Shown: piece after piece, positions 32,444-41,084 of the stretch | How the letters are laid out: each line of letters opens with the position of its first letter | Position numbering within the stretch: the first letter of the stretch is position 1 | NCBI GenBank assembly: GCA_041602035.1 | Contig: JBFIHA010000002.1 | Coordinates: 62,001-126,000, forward strand | Length of the DNA: 64,000 nucleotides | Direction: 5' to 3' | From: JAOTVV01 sp041602035 | Lineage (GTDB): Bacteria; Gemmatimonadota; Gemmatimonadetes; Gemmatimonadales; GWC2-71-9 | Position numbers and translations under genes: made by a program | The notes under the pieces: generated by a model | Database searches by the model: none | What the model was told of the DNA's origin: nothing | What the model saw: the letters and a program-made list of their open reading frames with translations, nothing else

Positions 32444-33979
32444 ATGGGTGAAGAAGTCCGCTTCGCGCTCTTGTTCGGCCGACTGGTCGACCTGTATCGA
32501 GCCAATCCCAACGCCACGGACGATCAGAAAGTCGCCCTGCGCACCGTCGCGGAGATCACCGGGCATCGCAGCCTGACCCTGCGGCTCGCCGACGGGAACC
32601 TGTATGTCGAGGGCACCCCGATCCCCCCGGACACGCCCTTCGCCTCGCTGTTAGCGGAGCAGCTCGCGGCGCACGGGATTGCCGCGGTCGTGGTGGCGTA
32701 CGGCGCGCCGGCCATCGAGATGCTCCACCTCGTGCGCGCCATCGCCTCCGATCCGGCGGACTATGGGGCCGACGCGGATGCTGCGGCCCGCATCCGGGAG
32801 TCGGAAGCGGTGTCGATCGCGCTCATCACTGGTGCCGGTGCCCGAGCCGCCCAGGAGCGGCGAGCCGTACGTGTGAGCGATGCCATCGCTAGTGGCGGTC
32901 TCTCGCTCGGTGGACGCCCGGCATCCGGCGAGCGCCAGGTGACCGGCGCTCGTGACGGCACTACGTTCGACGACATCGTGAAGCGGCCCCCGCCGGTGGT
33001 GGCGGACCCGGTCTCGCTGAGCGACAGCGTAGGTCGACTGCACGAGGCCGGCGGCGGCCCCCAACTCACGGCACAACTGGATGCGGTGCAGAAGCAGATC
33101 GAGAAGGCGTTTGCTGCTGACAACTTGAGTCGTGCGTTCGAGGGCATTCTGGCCCTCATCAAGGGTGAAGCCGCAGCGACCTCGGAGGAGGCAAAGCGCC
33201 CGTATGGCATCGCCCTGCGGCGCGTTCTCACCCCGGATGCGTTACGGCGCCTCGTCCCATTCATGCTGGACGAGCTCTATACCGAAGACGTGCTCCAGAT
33301 CACCCGACGTGCCGGCGCGGAAGGCACACGCGCCATGCTACAGCACCTCGCCCAGGCGCAGAGCTTCGCCGAGCGGAAGGCGTATCTCACGGCACTCAGC
33401 ACGATCGAAGAGGGGACGGATATCGTCGCGAGCATGCTGAGCCACGGGGAATGGTACGTCGTGCGGAACGCGGCCGATCTGGTTGCCGAGCTGAAGATCG
33501 TCGAGGCGGTGCCGCTCCTGGGTCGGGTGGTGGAACACGAAGACGAGCGGGTGCGCCTATCGGTGGCGCTGGCGCTGGCGAAGATCGGTACGCCGGAGAC
33601 GGTCCGCTTTCTCAGAGCACCGCTTCGAGACTCCGACCCCAAAGTGCGGCTGGCGGTCGCTCGGGCCATCGCGGGCAAGGGCCTCGGCGCACTGTCGATG
33701 CTACTGGTGAGTGCGGCCGAGGAGGAGGAAGATACCGAAGTCCTCGCCGAGTACTACCGTGCGCTCGGCCGGATCGGCACTCCCGAGGCGATTGGGGCGC
33801 TGGTCGAGGCGGCACAGTCGGGCAAGGGGTTCCTCGCGCGCAAGGGCCCCCGCCGCCGCGCGGCCACCGAAGGTCTCGCCCTGGCCGGTGGCGACATCGC
33901 CCGGGCAGCGCTCCAGGAACTCTCCACCGATCGGGACCGGGAAGTCCGCGAGGCGGCGAAGGCGGCACTGGCCCGCTAG
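32444..33979 (+). CDS. HEAT-repeat protein of unknown function
   Basis: 511 residues, all helical. The first 115 residues form an unassigned domain (GEEVRFALLFGRLVDLYRAN, SLTLRLADGNLYVEGTPI). A variable, charged linker at about 120-190 is followed from about 200 by helical pairs, and from about 330 to the end by HEAT/PBS-lyase-type repeats (VVRNAADLVAELKIVEAVPLL, DERVRLSVALALAKIGTPETV, DPKVRLAVARAIAGKG, DREVREAAKAALA). It starts 59 bases after the second ECF ATPase gene and may share its transcript. Such repeats usually hold protein partners. Its 3' end overlaps the convergent M42 gene by four bases. Confidence 0.82.
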   Translation: MGEEVRFALLFGRLVDLYRANPNATDDQKVALRTVAEITGHRSLTLRLADGNLYVEGTPIPPDTPFASLLAEQLAAHGIAAVVVAYGAPAIEMLHLVRAIASDPADYGADADAAARIRESEAVSIALITGAGARAAQERRAVRVSDAIASGGLSLGGRPASGERQVTGARDGTTFDDIVKRPPPVVADPVSLSDSVGRLHEAGGGPQLTAQLDAVQKQIEKAFAADNLSRAFEGILALIKGEAAATSEEAKRPYGIALRRVLTPDALRRLVPFMLDELYTEDVLQITRRAGAEGTRAMLQHLAQAQSFAERKAYLTALSTIEEGTDIVASMLSHGEWYVVRNAADLVAELKIVEAVPLLGRVVEHEDERVRLSVALALAKIGTPETVRFLRAPLRDSDPKVRLAVARAIAGKGLGALSMLLVSAAEEEEDTEVLAEYYRALGRIGTPEAIGALVEAAQSGKGFLARKGPRRRAATEGLALAGGDIARAALQELSTDRDREVREAAKAALAR

Positions 33980-35043
33980 CGCGGCGTGAAGTCGCTCTTG
34001 GCCGTCACCCGTCGTGCGAAGGCGGCAAGAAGCTTCGCGGCCCGATCGAGATCACCGAGATCGATCATCTCGTTGGGGCTGTGCATGTAACGGTTCGGCA
34101 CGGATACCAGACCGGTCGGGATCCCACGCAGCGTGGTGTGGATCGCGTCGGCATCGGTCCCAGTGTCCCGGGGCGCCGCGGTAACGGCATAGGGAATGCC
34201 TTCCGCCTCGGCCGTCTCGACGAGGAGGTCGAACACCAGCGGATTGACCGCCGACCCCCGTGAGAGCACGGGACCCCCGCCAAGCGTGATGTCACCGTGC
34301 TCTTTCTTCTCCACGCTCGGGTGGTCGGTCGCGTGGGTCACATCCACCACGATCGCGACATGCGGCTCGAGGCCCGTGGCACTCGTTCGCGCGCCGCCCC
34401 CGGCAAACGCTATCTCCTCCTGCGTGGTCGCGACGGCGTACACGCAACTCCGCGGCGGCCGGCGCGCCAACAGGCGCAGCGCTTCGAGCACGACGAAGGC
34501 GCCAATGCGGTTGTCAATGCTACGTGAAGCCAGTCGGCGGTTCGGCAACTCCACGGCCGGCGCCGCGAGCACCGCCGGATCGCCGATGCGAACACGCTTG
34601 AGCGCATCAGTCTTGCTCTTGGCGCCGATGTCGATCCACAGATCGGTGGGCTTGCTCACCTTGTCGCGCTCTTCGGTCTTCATGAGGTGGATCGCGCGTT
34701 TCCCGATGAGGCCGTCGACCGTCGCCTTCCGCGATAGAATCCGCACTCGCTGACCGACCAGGACCTGGGGATCCCAGCCTCCGATCGTCGAGAAATAGAG
34801 GTAGCCGTCGTCGTCGACATGGACGATCATCAGCCCGATTTCGTCGATGTGACCCGCAAACATCACGCGGACCTTGCCGTCCGGATTGACCGCCGCGATC
34901 GAATTCCCCGAGATGTCCGTCGTGACCTGGTCGGCGAACGATTCGGCCTCTTGTCGCCACGCCCTGGCGGGCGCCGCTTCGAATCCGGACGGTCCGGGGC
35001 TATCCAGGAGCGCTTTGAGGAATTCGAGGGATTGCGTTCTCAT
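33976..35043 (-). CDS. M42-family metallo-aminopeptidase
   Basis: 355 residues, the usual size. Motifs of the M42 family: VMFAGHIDEIGLMI (first metal histidine and catalytic aspartate), SIDNRIGAFVVLEAL, TTQEEIAFAGGGA (catalytic glutamate pair), VVDVTHATD, and GTDADAIHTTLRGIP with RYMHSPNE at the C terminus. These form large tetrahedral cytoplasmic aminopeptidases that trim peptides. ATG 35043 overlaps the stop of the PepD gene by four bases, so two peptidases are made from one coupled message. Confidence 0.93.
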   Translation of the reverse strand: MRTQSLEFLKALLDSPGPSGFEAAPARAWRQEAESFADQVTTDISGNSIAAVNPDGKVRVMFAGHIDEIGLMIVHVDDDGYLYFSTIGGWDPQVLVGQRVRILSRKATVDGLIGKRAIHLMKTEERDKVSKPTDLWIDIGAKSKTDALKRVRIGDPAVLAAPAVELPNRRLASRSIDNRIGAFVVLEALRLLARRPPRSCVYAVATTQEEIAFAGGGARTSATGLEPHVAIVVDVTHATDHPSVEKKEHGDITLGGGPVLSRGSAVNPLVFDLLVETAEAEGIPYAVTAAPRDTGTDADAIHTTLRGIPTGLVSVPNRYMHSPNEMIDLGDLDRAAKLLAAFARRVTAKSDFTPR

Positions 35044-36497
35044 CGCTTGGATAACGCGTCAAGGGTGGCTGTCAGGAGTCGATAGAATCGCCCGACCGAC
35101 TCGACGTGGACCCGCTCATCCGGGGAATGGGGGTGCTCGATCTGTGGCCCGAAGGAGATCATGTCCATGCCCGGCACCTTCTCGCCGATAATGCCGCACT
35201 CGAGGCCGGCGTGAATCGCCTTGACGTCGGGTTCCGATCCCTCCTGCTCGGCGTGGACGCGCTTCAGAACGTCGAGGAGATGGGAGTCGAGGTTCGGCGT
35301 CCAGCCGGGATACCCATTCCCCTCCTCGACGCTCGCCCCGGCAAGCTCTCCCAGCGCTCGGATCCGCTGCCGCACGGCGCGAAGCGCGGAGTTCACCGAC
35401 GAGCGGCTGCTCATCCCGATCACCAGGGTGCCGTTCCGCTGGACGACCGTGGCCAGGTTGGTGCTGGTCTCCACGAGTCCATCGATGTCGTGGCTCATCC
35501 CCAGTACTCCGTGAGGAAGGCTCGTGAGGAGCCTGAGCACCCCGCCTGTAGTGGCGTCGTCCCAGCTAGACCGCGGTGGCTGTGCCTCGCCGATCTCGAA
35601 ACCGACGCCCGGGTCTGCAGAGCGGTACTCCGTCTGGACGGCGGTGACCTCGCGCCTGAGGGTGTCGTCGAACCTGGCTCGATCGGCGGGGTTGAGGATC
35701 ACGGTCGCGACCGCCTCACGCGGAATCGCATTGTGCTTGTTCCCGCCCTCCAACCGTACGAGGTGGAACGGAATGTCCTGCCGAGCGGCATACAATACGC
35801 GGGTGAGAAGCTGGACGGCGTTTCCGCGCTGGAGAATGATGTCGATGCCCGAGTGTCCGCCCTTGAGGCCGTGCAACTTGAGGTCGACGGCCGTGCTCTC
35901 ACTCGGAGGCTTGGTGGCGGTCAACGGGAGGCGGAGCGTGCTGTCCGCTCCGCCCGCACACCCGACGTAGAGCGCGCCCTCTTCCTCGGAGTCCAGGTTG
36001 AGTAGCTGACGGCCTCGGAGCAGGCTCCCGTCCAAGTTCGACGCCCCCGTCAGCCCCGTTTCCTCGTCCACGGTGAACAGCAGCTCCAGTGGCCCATGGG
36101 CGATGTCGCCTGCTTCCATGATGGCAAGCATGGCGGCCACGCCGATCCCGTTGTCCGATCCAAGGGTCGTACCCGTGGCTGTCAGGTAAGCACCGTCCCG
36201 TCGGGGTGCGATCGGGTCCGTCGAGAAATCGTGGACGACATCCGAATTCTTTTCGTTCACCATATCCAGATGGCTCTGGAGAATCGTGATGGGTGCCGAA
36301 TCCCGGCCGGCAGTGGCCGGCTTGCGTACCACGACGTTGCCTGTGGCGTCCGTTTCGACCCGCAGGCCTTTCGCTTTCGCAATCCCAGTCACGAACTCCC
36401 GAACCCTGTCCTCGTCCTTGGAGCCTCGAGGAATGCTGAGGATCCGGTCGAAGTGCTTCCAGAGCGCGGTCGGCTCGAGCGTGGCGACAAACGTCAT
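35040..36497 (-). CDS. pepD: Aminoacyl-histidine dipeptidase (PepD, M20 family)
   Basis: 485 residues, about the length of E. coli PepD. Motifs: LQSHLDMVNEKN (metal), TTLGSDNGIGVAAMLAI, FTVDEETGLTGA, LLNLDSEEEGALYVGCAGG, and the lid segment LKGGHSGIDI; near the C terminus, HPHSPDERVHVESV gives the last metal histidine. It hydrolyses dipeptides, classically beta-alanyl- or Xaa-histidine. ATG 36497 is supported by AAGGAGG eight bases upstream. It diverges from the OPT transporter gene across 131 bases. Confidence 0.95.
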   Translation of the reverse strand: MTFVATLEPTALWKHFDRILSIPRGSKDEDRVREFVTGIAKAKGLRVETDATGNVVVRKPATAGRDSAPITILQSHLDMVNEKNSDVVHDFSTDPIAPRRDGAYLTATGTTLGSDNGIGVAAMLAIMEAGDIAHGPLELLFTVDEETGLTGASNLDGSLLRGRQLLNLDSEEEGALYVGCAGGADSTLRLPLTATKPPSESTAVDLKLHGLKGGHSGIDIILQRGNAVQLLTRVLYAARQDIPFHLVRLEGGNKHNAIPREAVATVILNPADRARFDDTLRREVTAVQTEYRSADPGVGFEIGEAQPPRSSWDDATTGGVLRLLTSLPHGVLGMSHDIDGLVETSTNLATVVQRNGTLVIGMSSRSSVNSALRAVRQRIRALGELAGASVEEGNGYPGWTPNLDSHLLDVLKRVHAEQEGSEPDVKAIHAGLECGIIGEKVPGMDMISFGPQIEHPHSPDERVHVESVGRFYRLLTATLDALSKR

Positions 36498-36564
36498 TGG
36501 GACGTCCTCCTTGCCGCCCAAACTAGCGAAGGGGACGGGCATGCACGAGGCCTGTAACGACGGT

Positions 36565-36594
36565 TTGACAGTCCTTCGCCTGCGCAGCTAGAAT
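36565..36594 (+). promoter_or_regulatory. Sigma-70-type promoter of the OPT transporter gene
   Basis: TTGACA (36565-36570) and TAGAAT (36589-36594) are separated by 18 bases and lie 35 bases before the ATG at 36629. It is one of the two clearest consensus promoters I found in this GC-rich window. Confidence 0.78.
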
Positions 36595-36628
36595 CCGCGC
36601 ATCCTTCAGGCCACCCTCAGGGGCATTC

Positions 36629-38617
36629 ATGGACAAGAAACCGTTCGTACCGTTCGTCCCGGCGTCGACCACCATGCCGGAGATGACGTTCAAGGCCATC
36701 TTCCTTGGCGCGCTCATGGCGGTAGCGCTCGGGGCGGCGAACGCCTATGTCGGCATGCGTGCCGGCCTGACGGTGGCCGCCACATTCCCGGCGGCCGTCG
36801 TGGCCATGGCGGTGCTCCGGGGATTCCGGGGCACGATCCTCGAGGAGAACATGGCGCGCACGACGGCCTCGGTGGGTGAGGCGCTCGTGGCCGGCGCCAT
36901 CTTCACGATCCCGGCCTTCGTGATCAGCGGCGCCTGGGACGAACTCCGGTATCTCCAGTCCACGTTCATCATGCTGATCGGTGGCACGCTGGGGGTGCTG
37001 TTCGTCATAGTGCTCCGGCGTACCCTGGTGGTCGAGGCGGATCTGCCGTTCCCCGAGGCGGTGGCGGCTGCGGAGATCGTCAAGGCAGGACAGGGCGGGC
37101 AGACGGGGGCGAGGTACCTCTTCGGCTCGCTCGGATTGGCCGCGTTCTGGGAACTGCTCAAGAACCCCAACGGCATCCAGTTCGTCGAGGACGCTGCGAG
37201 TAAGTTCTACGCGTTCAAAGCGTCGACCGTCGAACTGTTCCAGAGCCGGGTGGAGTACAGCGGTGGAATGCTGCTCAACTCCCCGCACGCCTCCCCAATG
37301 CTCATGGGTGTCGGATATATCGTCGGCACCCGCATCTCGGCGATCCTGTTCAGCGGGGCCGTGACCGGGTGGCTGCTCCTGGTGCCGCTCGCCCTGTTCC
37401 TCAACCCGGCACTGCCCGAGATCCTCGCGTCCGGACAGAGCATGTCGGATCTGGCCAATCAGGTCTGGCTACGGCAGATCCGCCCATTGGCGGTCGGAGC
37501 CATGATCGTGGCGGCATTCTATACCCTGTACAACCTGCGCAGCTCCTTGATCGCGGGGATCGGCAAGGCGCTCAAGCAGTTCAACCTATCGGGTGCCGGC
37601 GCCGACGCCGATCGAACGGACGTCGATCTGAACCTGAAGAAAGTCTTGGTCGCGGTCGGGTTCGTCGCCATCGCCACGTTCTTCCTCTATCTCCACTTTG
37701 CCGAGGTCGTCGGTGGCGCCCTGGTGTTGACGGTCTCGATGGTGATTCTGGGGTTCCTGTTTGCAGCCGTCGCCGGATACCTCGTCGCGCTCATCGGGAG
37801 CTCCAACAACCCGATCTCGGGGCTCACGCTCACGGCCCTCCTCATCGCGGCCGTATTGATGGTGTTCTTGGGCGTGACCGACGTGCACGGCGTGGCGGGC
37901 GTGCTTGGCGTCGCCGGCGTCGTGTGCTGTGCGGCCGGCATTGCGGGCGACATGATGCAGGACCTCAAGGTCGGTCACATTCTCGGCGGTACGCCGTGGA
38001 AGATGCAGGTCGGTGAGATCATCGGGGTCATCTTCGCGGCGTTCGTGCTCGCCTTGCCGCTGATGGCCCTCGACCGCGTGTACGAGATCGGGTCGGCAGA
38101 GCTACCCGCTCCGCAGGCCGGCCTCATGGCGTTGATGGCCAACGGAATCGTCGCGGGCGACATGGCGTGGCCGTTGGTGATCGTGGGCATGTTCTTCGCG
38201 CTCGCCCTCATCCTGATCAAAGCCCCGGCGCCCATGCTGGTCGCGGTGGGGATGTACCTGCCATTCCAGGCGACGGCGGCGATCTTCGTAGGCGGCCTTA
38301 TCAAGCTGGTGTTCGAACTGCGCCTCAAGCGACAGCAGGCCACCGACCAGGAGCGGCAGCGAGCCGAGAATATCGGTGTACTGCTCTCGTCCGGCTTCAT
38401 TGCCGGCGAATCGCTGATGGCCGTCGTGCTGGCCCTCATAGTGATCGGCGGCGATTTCGTCCCGTGGTTGTTGAACTTCCAGCGACTCACGGGTGGCGCG
38501 GCGCCGTCATTCCTCCTGAGCCTGATCGCCTATCCCGTCGTGCTGTTCCTGCTGGCCTGGTTCACGGTCGGCAAGATGCGGGAAGGCGGGCTGCCGGCCA
38601 TGAAGGTCGGCGAGTAG
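36629..38617 (+). CDS. OPT-family oligopeptide transporter
   Basis: 662 residues with about fourteen to sixteen TM segments. MTFKAIFLGALMAVALGAANAYVGMRAGLT is the N-terminal signature of bacterial OPT transporters; LPFPEAVAAAEIVKAGQGG, ISGLTLTALLIA and GDMMQDLKVGHILGGTPWKMQVGEIIG complete the family pattern. Imports small peptides, possibly glutathione-like or metal-chelate substrates, driven by protons. It faces the divergent genes for PepD and an M42 aminopeptidase, which would degrade imported peptides. A hairpin terminator follows the stop codon. Confidence 0.93.
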   Translation: MDKKPFVPFVPASTTMPEMTFKAIFLGALMAVALGAANAYVGMRAGLTVAATFPAAVVAMAVLRGFRGTILEENMARTTASVGEALVAGAIFTIPAFVISGAWDELRYLQSTFIMLIGGTLGVLFVIVLRRTLVVEADLPFPEAVAAAEIVKAGQGGQTGARYLFGSLGLAAFWELLKNPNGIQFVEDAASKFYAFKASTVELFQSRVEYSGGMLLNSPHASPMLMGVGYIVGTRISAILFSGAVTGWLLLVPLALFLNPALPEILASGQSMSDLANQVWLRQIRPLAVGAMIVAAFYTLYNLRSSLIAGIGKALKQFNLSGAGADADRTDVDLNLKKVLVAVGFVAIATFFLYLHFAEVVGGALVLTVSMVILGFLFAAVAGYLVALIGSSNNPISGLTLTALLIAAVLMVFLGVTDVHGVAGVLGVAGVVCCAAGIAGDMMQDLKVGHILGGTPWKMQVGEIIGVIFAAFVLALPLMALDRVYEIGSAELPAPQAGLMALMANGIVAGDMAWPLVIVGMFFALALILIKAPAPMLVAVGMYLPFQATAAIFVGGLIKLVFELRLKRQQATDQERQRAENIGVLLSSGFIAGESLMAVVLALIVIGGDFVPWLLNFQRLTGGAAPSFLLSLIAYPVVLFLLAWFTVGKMREGGLPAMKVGE

Positions 38618-38638
38618 CGTTGCAGGGAGACGGGCGCA

Positions 38639-38668
38639 GGAGCCGCCTTCCGGAAGGGAGGCGGCTCC
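38639..38668 (+). terminator. Rho-independent terminator after the OPT transporter gene
   Basis: The arms GGAGCCGCCT (38639-38648) and AGGCGGCTCC (38659-38668) pair perfectly over ten bases around a ten-base loop, and are followed by CGTGTTTC, a short T tract. It lies 22 bases after the stop codon. Confidence 0.8.
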
Positions 38669-38702
38669 CGTGTTTCGGGGTGAGGACCCCATCGAGAGCA
38701 CG

Positions 38703-39074
38703 ATGAAACGGCGCAGAACGCACGATCCGTTGGCCGGGGTCAATCTGTTGGAGCTGACTCCCACCCGGCGGGCCGAGTGGGAGGACCAAGGGCCACGGGT
38801 GGTCGTTATCCGTCCCGAGCCAACGACCAGCGGTGCCCGGCTGCTGCTCGATCGGCTGCTGTATCAGCTTTCGGCCAGACGGATCCGGCTCGACGAGCAC
38901 GGGAGCTGTGTTTGGCGCCATGTCGATGGGCAGCGAACCGTTGCTGAGATCGCTGCCGCGCTACGCGAACAGTTCGGTGAGGTGGTCGAGCCCGCCGAGG
39001 AACGCGTGGGAAAGCTGATCCAGGTGTTTCATCGCGAGGAGTTGGTCACCTATCCGGAGCTCGAGCAGGACTGA
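38703..39074 (+). CDS. PqqD-like small protein
   Basis: 123 residues. LDEHGSCVWRHVDGQRTVAEIAAALREQFGE is the winged-helix PqqD pattern, in which strands and helices present a peptide-binding groove. PqqD-type domains hold the precursor peptide for a radical-SAM or other modifying enzyme. No such enzyme and no precursor gene are adjacent, so the partner is unknown. An upstream GTG at 38670 is rejected because it falls directly after the terminator hairpin. The family call rests on the helical pattern only. Confidence 0.7.
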   Translation: MKRRRTHDPLAGVNLLELTPTRRAEWEDQGPRVVVIRPEPTTSGARLLLDRLLYQLSARRIRLDEHGSCVWRHVDGQRTVAEIAAALREQFGEVVEPAEERVGKLIQVFHREELVTYPELEQD

Positions 39075-39105
39075 GCAGCCGTCGGCCAGTTGGTTCAGCC
39101 TCCCT

Positions 39106-39906
39106 TCAGACCATTTGGCCTTCCTCCTGCGCGTACCACCGAAAGAACAGCACCGACGCGGTTCCGAACAGGGTGAACCCCCCCACGATCTTCATGACGA
39201 GTCCCGCGAGCTGCTGGTCCTCTGCGGCCGATAGCCCGCTCATCCGGGGCGCCAGCTCGTAGACGGCGTAAATCGGATAGTCCGCGAACGTGAGAAACGC
39301 GGCCGGCACCGTCGGGATGAAGACATTGAGTAGGACGAAGACGATGCGGCCGGGAAGGGGCAGAGGATTGAGCTCCGCGACGCGACCGAGGACCTGCCAC
39401 CAGAAGACGAGCCCGGCTCCGAGCCACGCCATGTCGACGGCGAATGCTCCCACCTGTGTCACCTTGAATCCGTCGACGACCACGGGGAGGTGAGTAGCCA
39501 CGAGCACCGCGTTGAATATCACGAACGCCGGGAGCGGCCGGGTCAGCGCGCGTACGAGTGGCCCAAGCCGCGCGCTGCGCGCCAGAGTGCGGAACGGCGC
39601 CGTTGGGAGGCCATAAAGAAGGAGCGGCGGCACGACCAACGAGAACACGAGATACTGCGCCGTGTGAACGCTGGCGAGGTACCCGGTGCCGAGCGGCCCC
39701 ACCGGCCAGTCGGCGGCGATCCAAAACGCCATCCCGCCCGCCGCAAACGACCACGGATGCGCGTCGCTCGCTGCTCCGCGTCGGCGAGCATGACGGAACG
39801 ACGCGACGTAGCCCCAGACGAGCAGCGCCACGCAGATCCACACGCCGGGGTACGGCTGCCACGACCAATCCCAGGGAGTTCCCTGCGCGGAGCACCACCA
39901 GGTCAC
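39106..39906 (-). CDS. CtaG/caa3-type cytochrome c oxidase assembly membrane protein
   Basis: 266 residues with about seven TM segments. The family features are HTAQYLVFSLVVPPLLLYGLP, TRPLPAFVIFNAVLVATHLP and FFRWYAQEEGQ at the C terminus. Bacterial Caa3_CtaG proteins help to assemble the copper site of cytochrome oxidase. GTG 39906 overlaps the stop of the PCu(A)C gene by four bases. It is the last gene of a three-gene unit with Sco and PCu(A)C, both also copper-delivery proteins. Confidence 0.87.
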   Translation of the reverse strand: MTWWCSAQGTPWDWSWQPYPGVWICVALLVWGYVASFRHARRRGAASDAHPWSFAAGGMAFWIAADWPVGPLGTGYLASVHTAQYLVFSLVVPPLLLYGLPTAPFRTLARSARLGPLVRALTRPLPAFVIFNAVLVATHLPVVVDGFKVTQVGAFAVDMAWLGAGLVFWWQVLGRVAELNPLPLPGRIVFVLLNVFIPTVPAAFLTFADYPIYAVYELAPRMSGLSAAEDQQLAGLVMKIVGGFTLFGTASVLFFRWYAQEEGQMV

Positions 39907-40394
39907 CGGTGCTCTCGATCTGCGTGCTCGAGCTGTTGAACGAGCTCGGTGTAGGTCACGACCGGGGCGCGAAACCGGAGCCTGCCTGCCCGCGCGAGCG
40001 TCAATGCCATCCCGACCGTGTCCCCTCGTTGCAGCGGTGCGGGAAGCCCGGCCAGCATCACGTGGTATCCGCCCGGGCGCATTTGAATCTCGGCTCGGCC
40101 GGGGATTACGAGTCGGGGCACGGACTGCATCGATGAGCGTCCCTCGACGGTGACCACGGTGTGAAGCATCGCCACACCGGCTGAGGACTCCACGGCGAGG
40201 AGTGTGTCGGGCAGAGCATCCGTGTTGCCGATCGTGCAATAGAAGGCGGACGTCTCGGGCGCGGCGGACACCGTGGCGTAGGCGTCGCGGACGGCAATGC
40301 CATCCTGTTCGGCGACTGGCGGTGACGGGGCGTCAGCGGTGCATGTGGCGAGCGCGAACCCGACGCCGGCGATCATCGCTGCGTGACGTCTCAT
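39903..40394 (-). CDS. PCu(A)C-family copper chaperone
   Basis: 163 residues. Signal with a lipobox-like L-A-T-C, then the periplasmic copper-binding cupredoxin-like fold: the ligands run as M-L-H-T with a later S-S-M-Q and, about 20 residues on, Q-M-R-P-G-G-Y-H-V-M-L, matching the H-x(n)-M-x(n)-H-x-M pattern. It carries Cu(I) to the CuA site of cytochrome oxidase, usually together with Sco. ATG 40394 overlaps the Sco stop by four bases. Confidence 0.88.
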   Translation of the reverse strand: MRRHAAMIAGVGFALATCTADAPSPPVAEQDGIAVRDAYATVSAAPETSAFYCTIGNTDALPDTLLAVESSAGVAMLHTVVTVEGRSSMQSVPRLVIPGRAEIQMRPGGYHVMLAGLPAPLQRGDTVGMALTLARAGRLRFRAPVVTYTELVQQLEHADREHR

Positions 40395-41044
40395 CGTGCC
40401 CGCTCCATCCGCTCGACCAGCAGCGGGAGGTCATGCGCCCAGTCCGACTGCCGGATACCCGAGGGATATGCGATCGGCGGTTCGCTGTCCGTCGTGAAGG
40501 CCAGGACGTACGCCGCGTGTCCCACGAGATACCTCTCCCCTTCTCCCTCCTTGACCGCCGGCGGGAGCCGAACCGCCTGCTGCATGGCAGAGATATCGTC
40601 GATCGATCCCGTGAGCCCGACGAAGTCCCGGTCGAAGTTGTCGAGCCAGGCTCGGAGCCGTTCCGGGGTGTCGCGCTCGGGATCTACCGTCACCATGATC
40701 ACCTTCACCCGGCGGGCCACCGGGCTGGGCAGCTTGTGCAGCACGGCCGCGAGATTGGCCATGTGAACGGGACAGATGTCCGGGCAATGCGTGTAGCCGA
40801 AGAACAGCAGCGTCACATATCCCGCCGTGGCGCGTGGGAAGTCGAACGGGCTCCCGTCGGTGGAAGTGAGAACGATGTCGGGCTTGGGGGTCTCCAGGCC
40901 GAGAGGGGTGCCGCGAAGCGGACCACCCCCTGCGCCCGGACGGCACGCTCCGCCGCCGAGGAGCACCAAGGCTACGAGGGGAAACCACGATCTCCGAAAC
41001 CAGGTGAGATATCCTGGCGCCGACACGGACGCTCTGGAACTCAT
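40391..41044 (-). CDS. SCO1/SenC-family protein, copper insertion and thiol-redox
   Basis: 217 residues. An N-terminal membrane anchor (about 15-33) leads to a periplasmic thioredoxin fold with the copper-binding C-x-x-x-C-P motif in GYTHCPDICPVHM; the third ligand histidine is in YLVGHAAYVLAF. It inserts copper or reduces the CuA cysteines of subunit II of the oxidase. The ATG 41044 start gives a short basic tail and then the anchor. First gene of the sco, PCu(A)C, ctaG-like unit. Confidence 0.92.
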   Translation of the reverse strand: MSSRASVSAPGYLTWFRRSWFPLVALVLLGGGACRPGAGGGPLRGTPLGLETPKPDIVLTSTDGSPFDFPRATAGYVTLLFFGYTHCPDICPVHMANLAAVLHKLPSPVARRVKVIMVTVDPERDTPERLRAWLDNFDRDFVGLTGSIDDISAMQQAVRLPPAVKEGEGERYLVGHAAYVLAFTTDSEPPIAYPSGIRQSDWAHDLPLLVERMERAR

Positions 41045-41084
41045 GACAGGGAAATCTATCGCATGGTCCCGACCGCCCAACCGC

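Noticed and set aside
38670..38702. GTG start at 38670 for the PqqD-like gene
   Set aside because: It lies directly after the terminator stem, leaving no room for a ribosome site; ATG 38703 fits better.
39095..39898. Alternative leftward frame over the CtaG-like gene
   Set aside because: It yields arginine-rich non-conserved sequence while the other frame gives the seven-helix CtaG pattern and overlaps the PCu(A)C stop by four bases.
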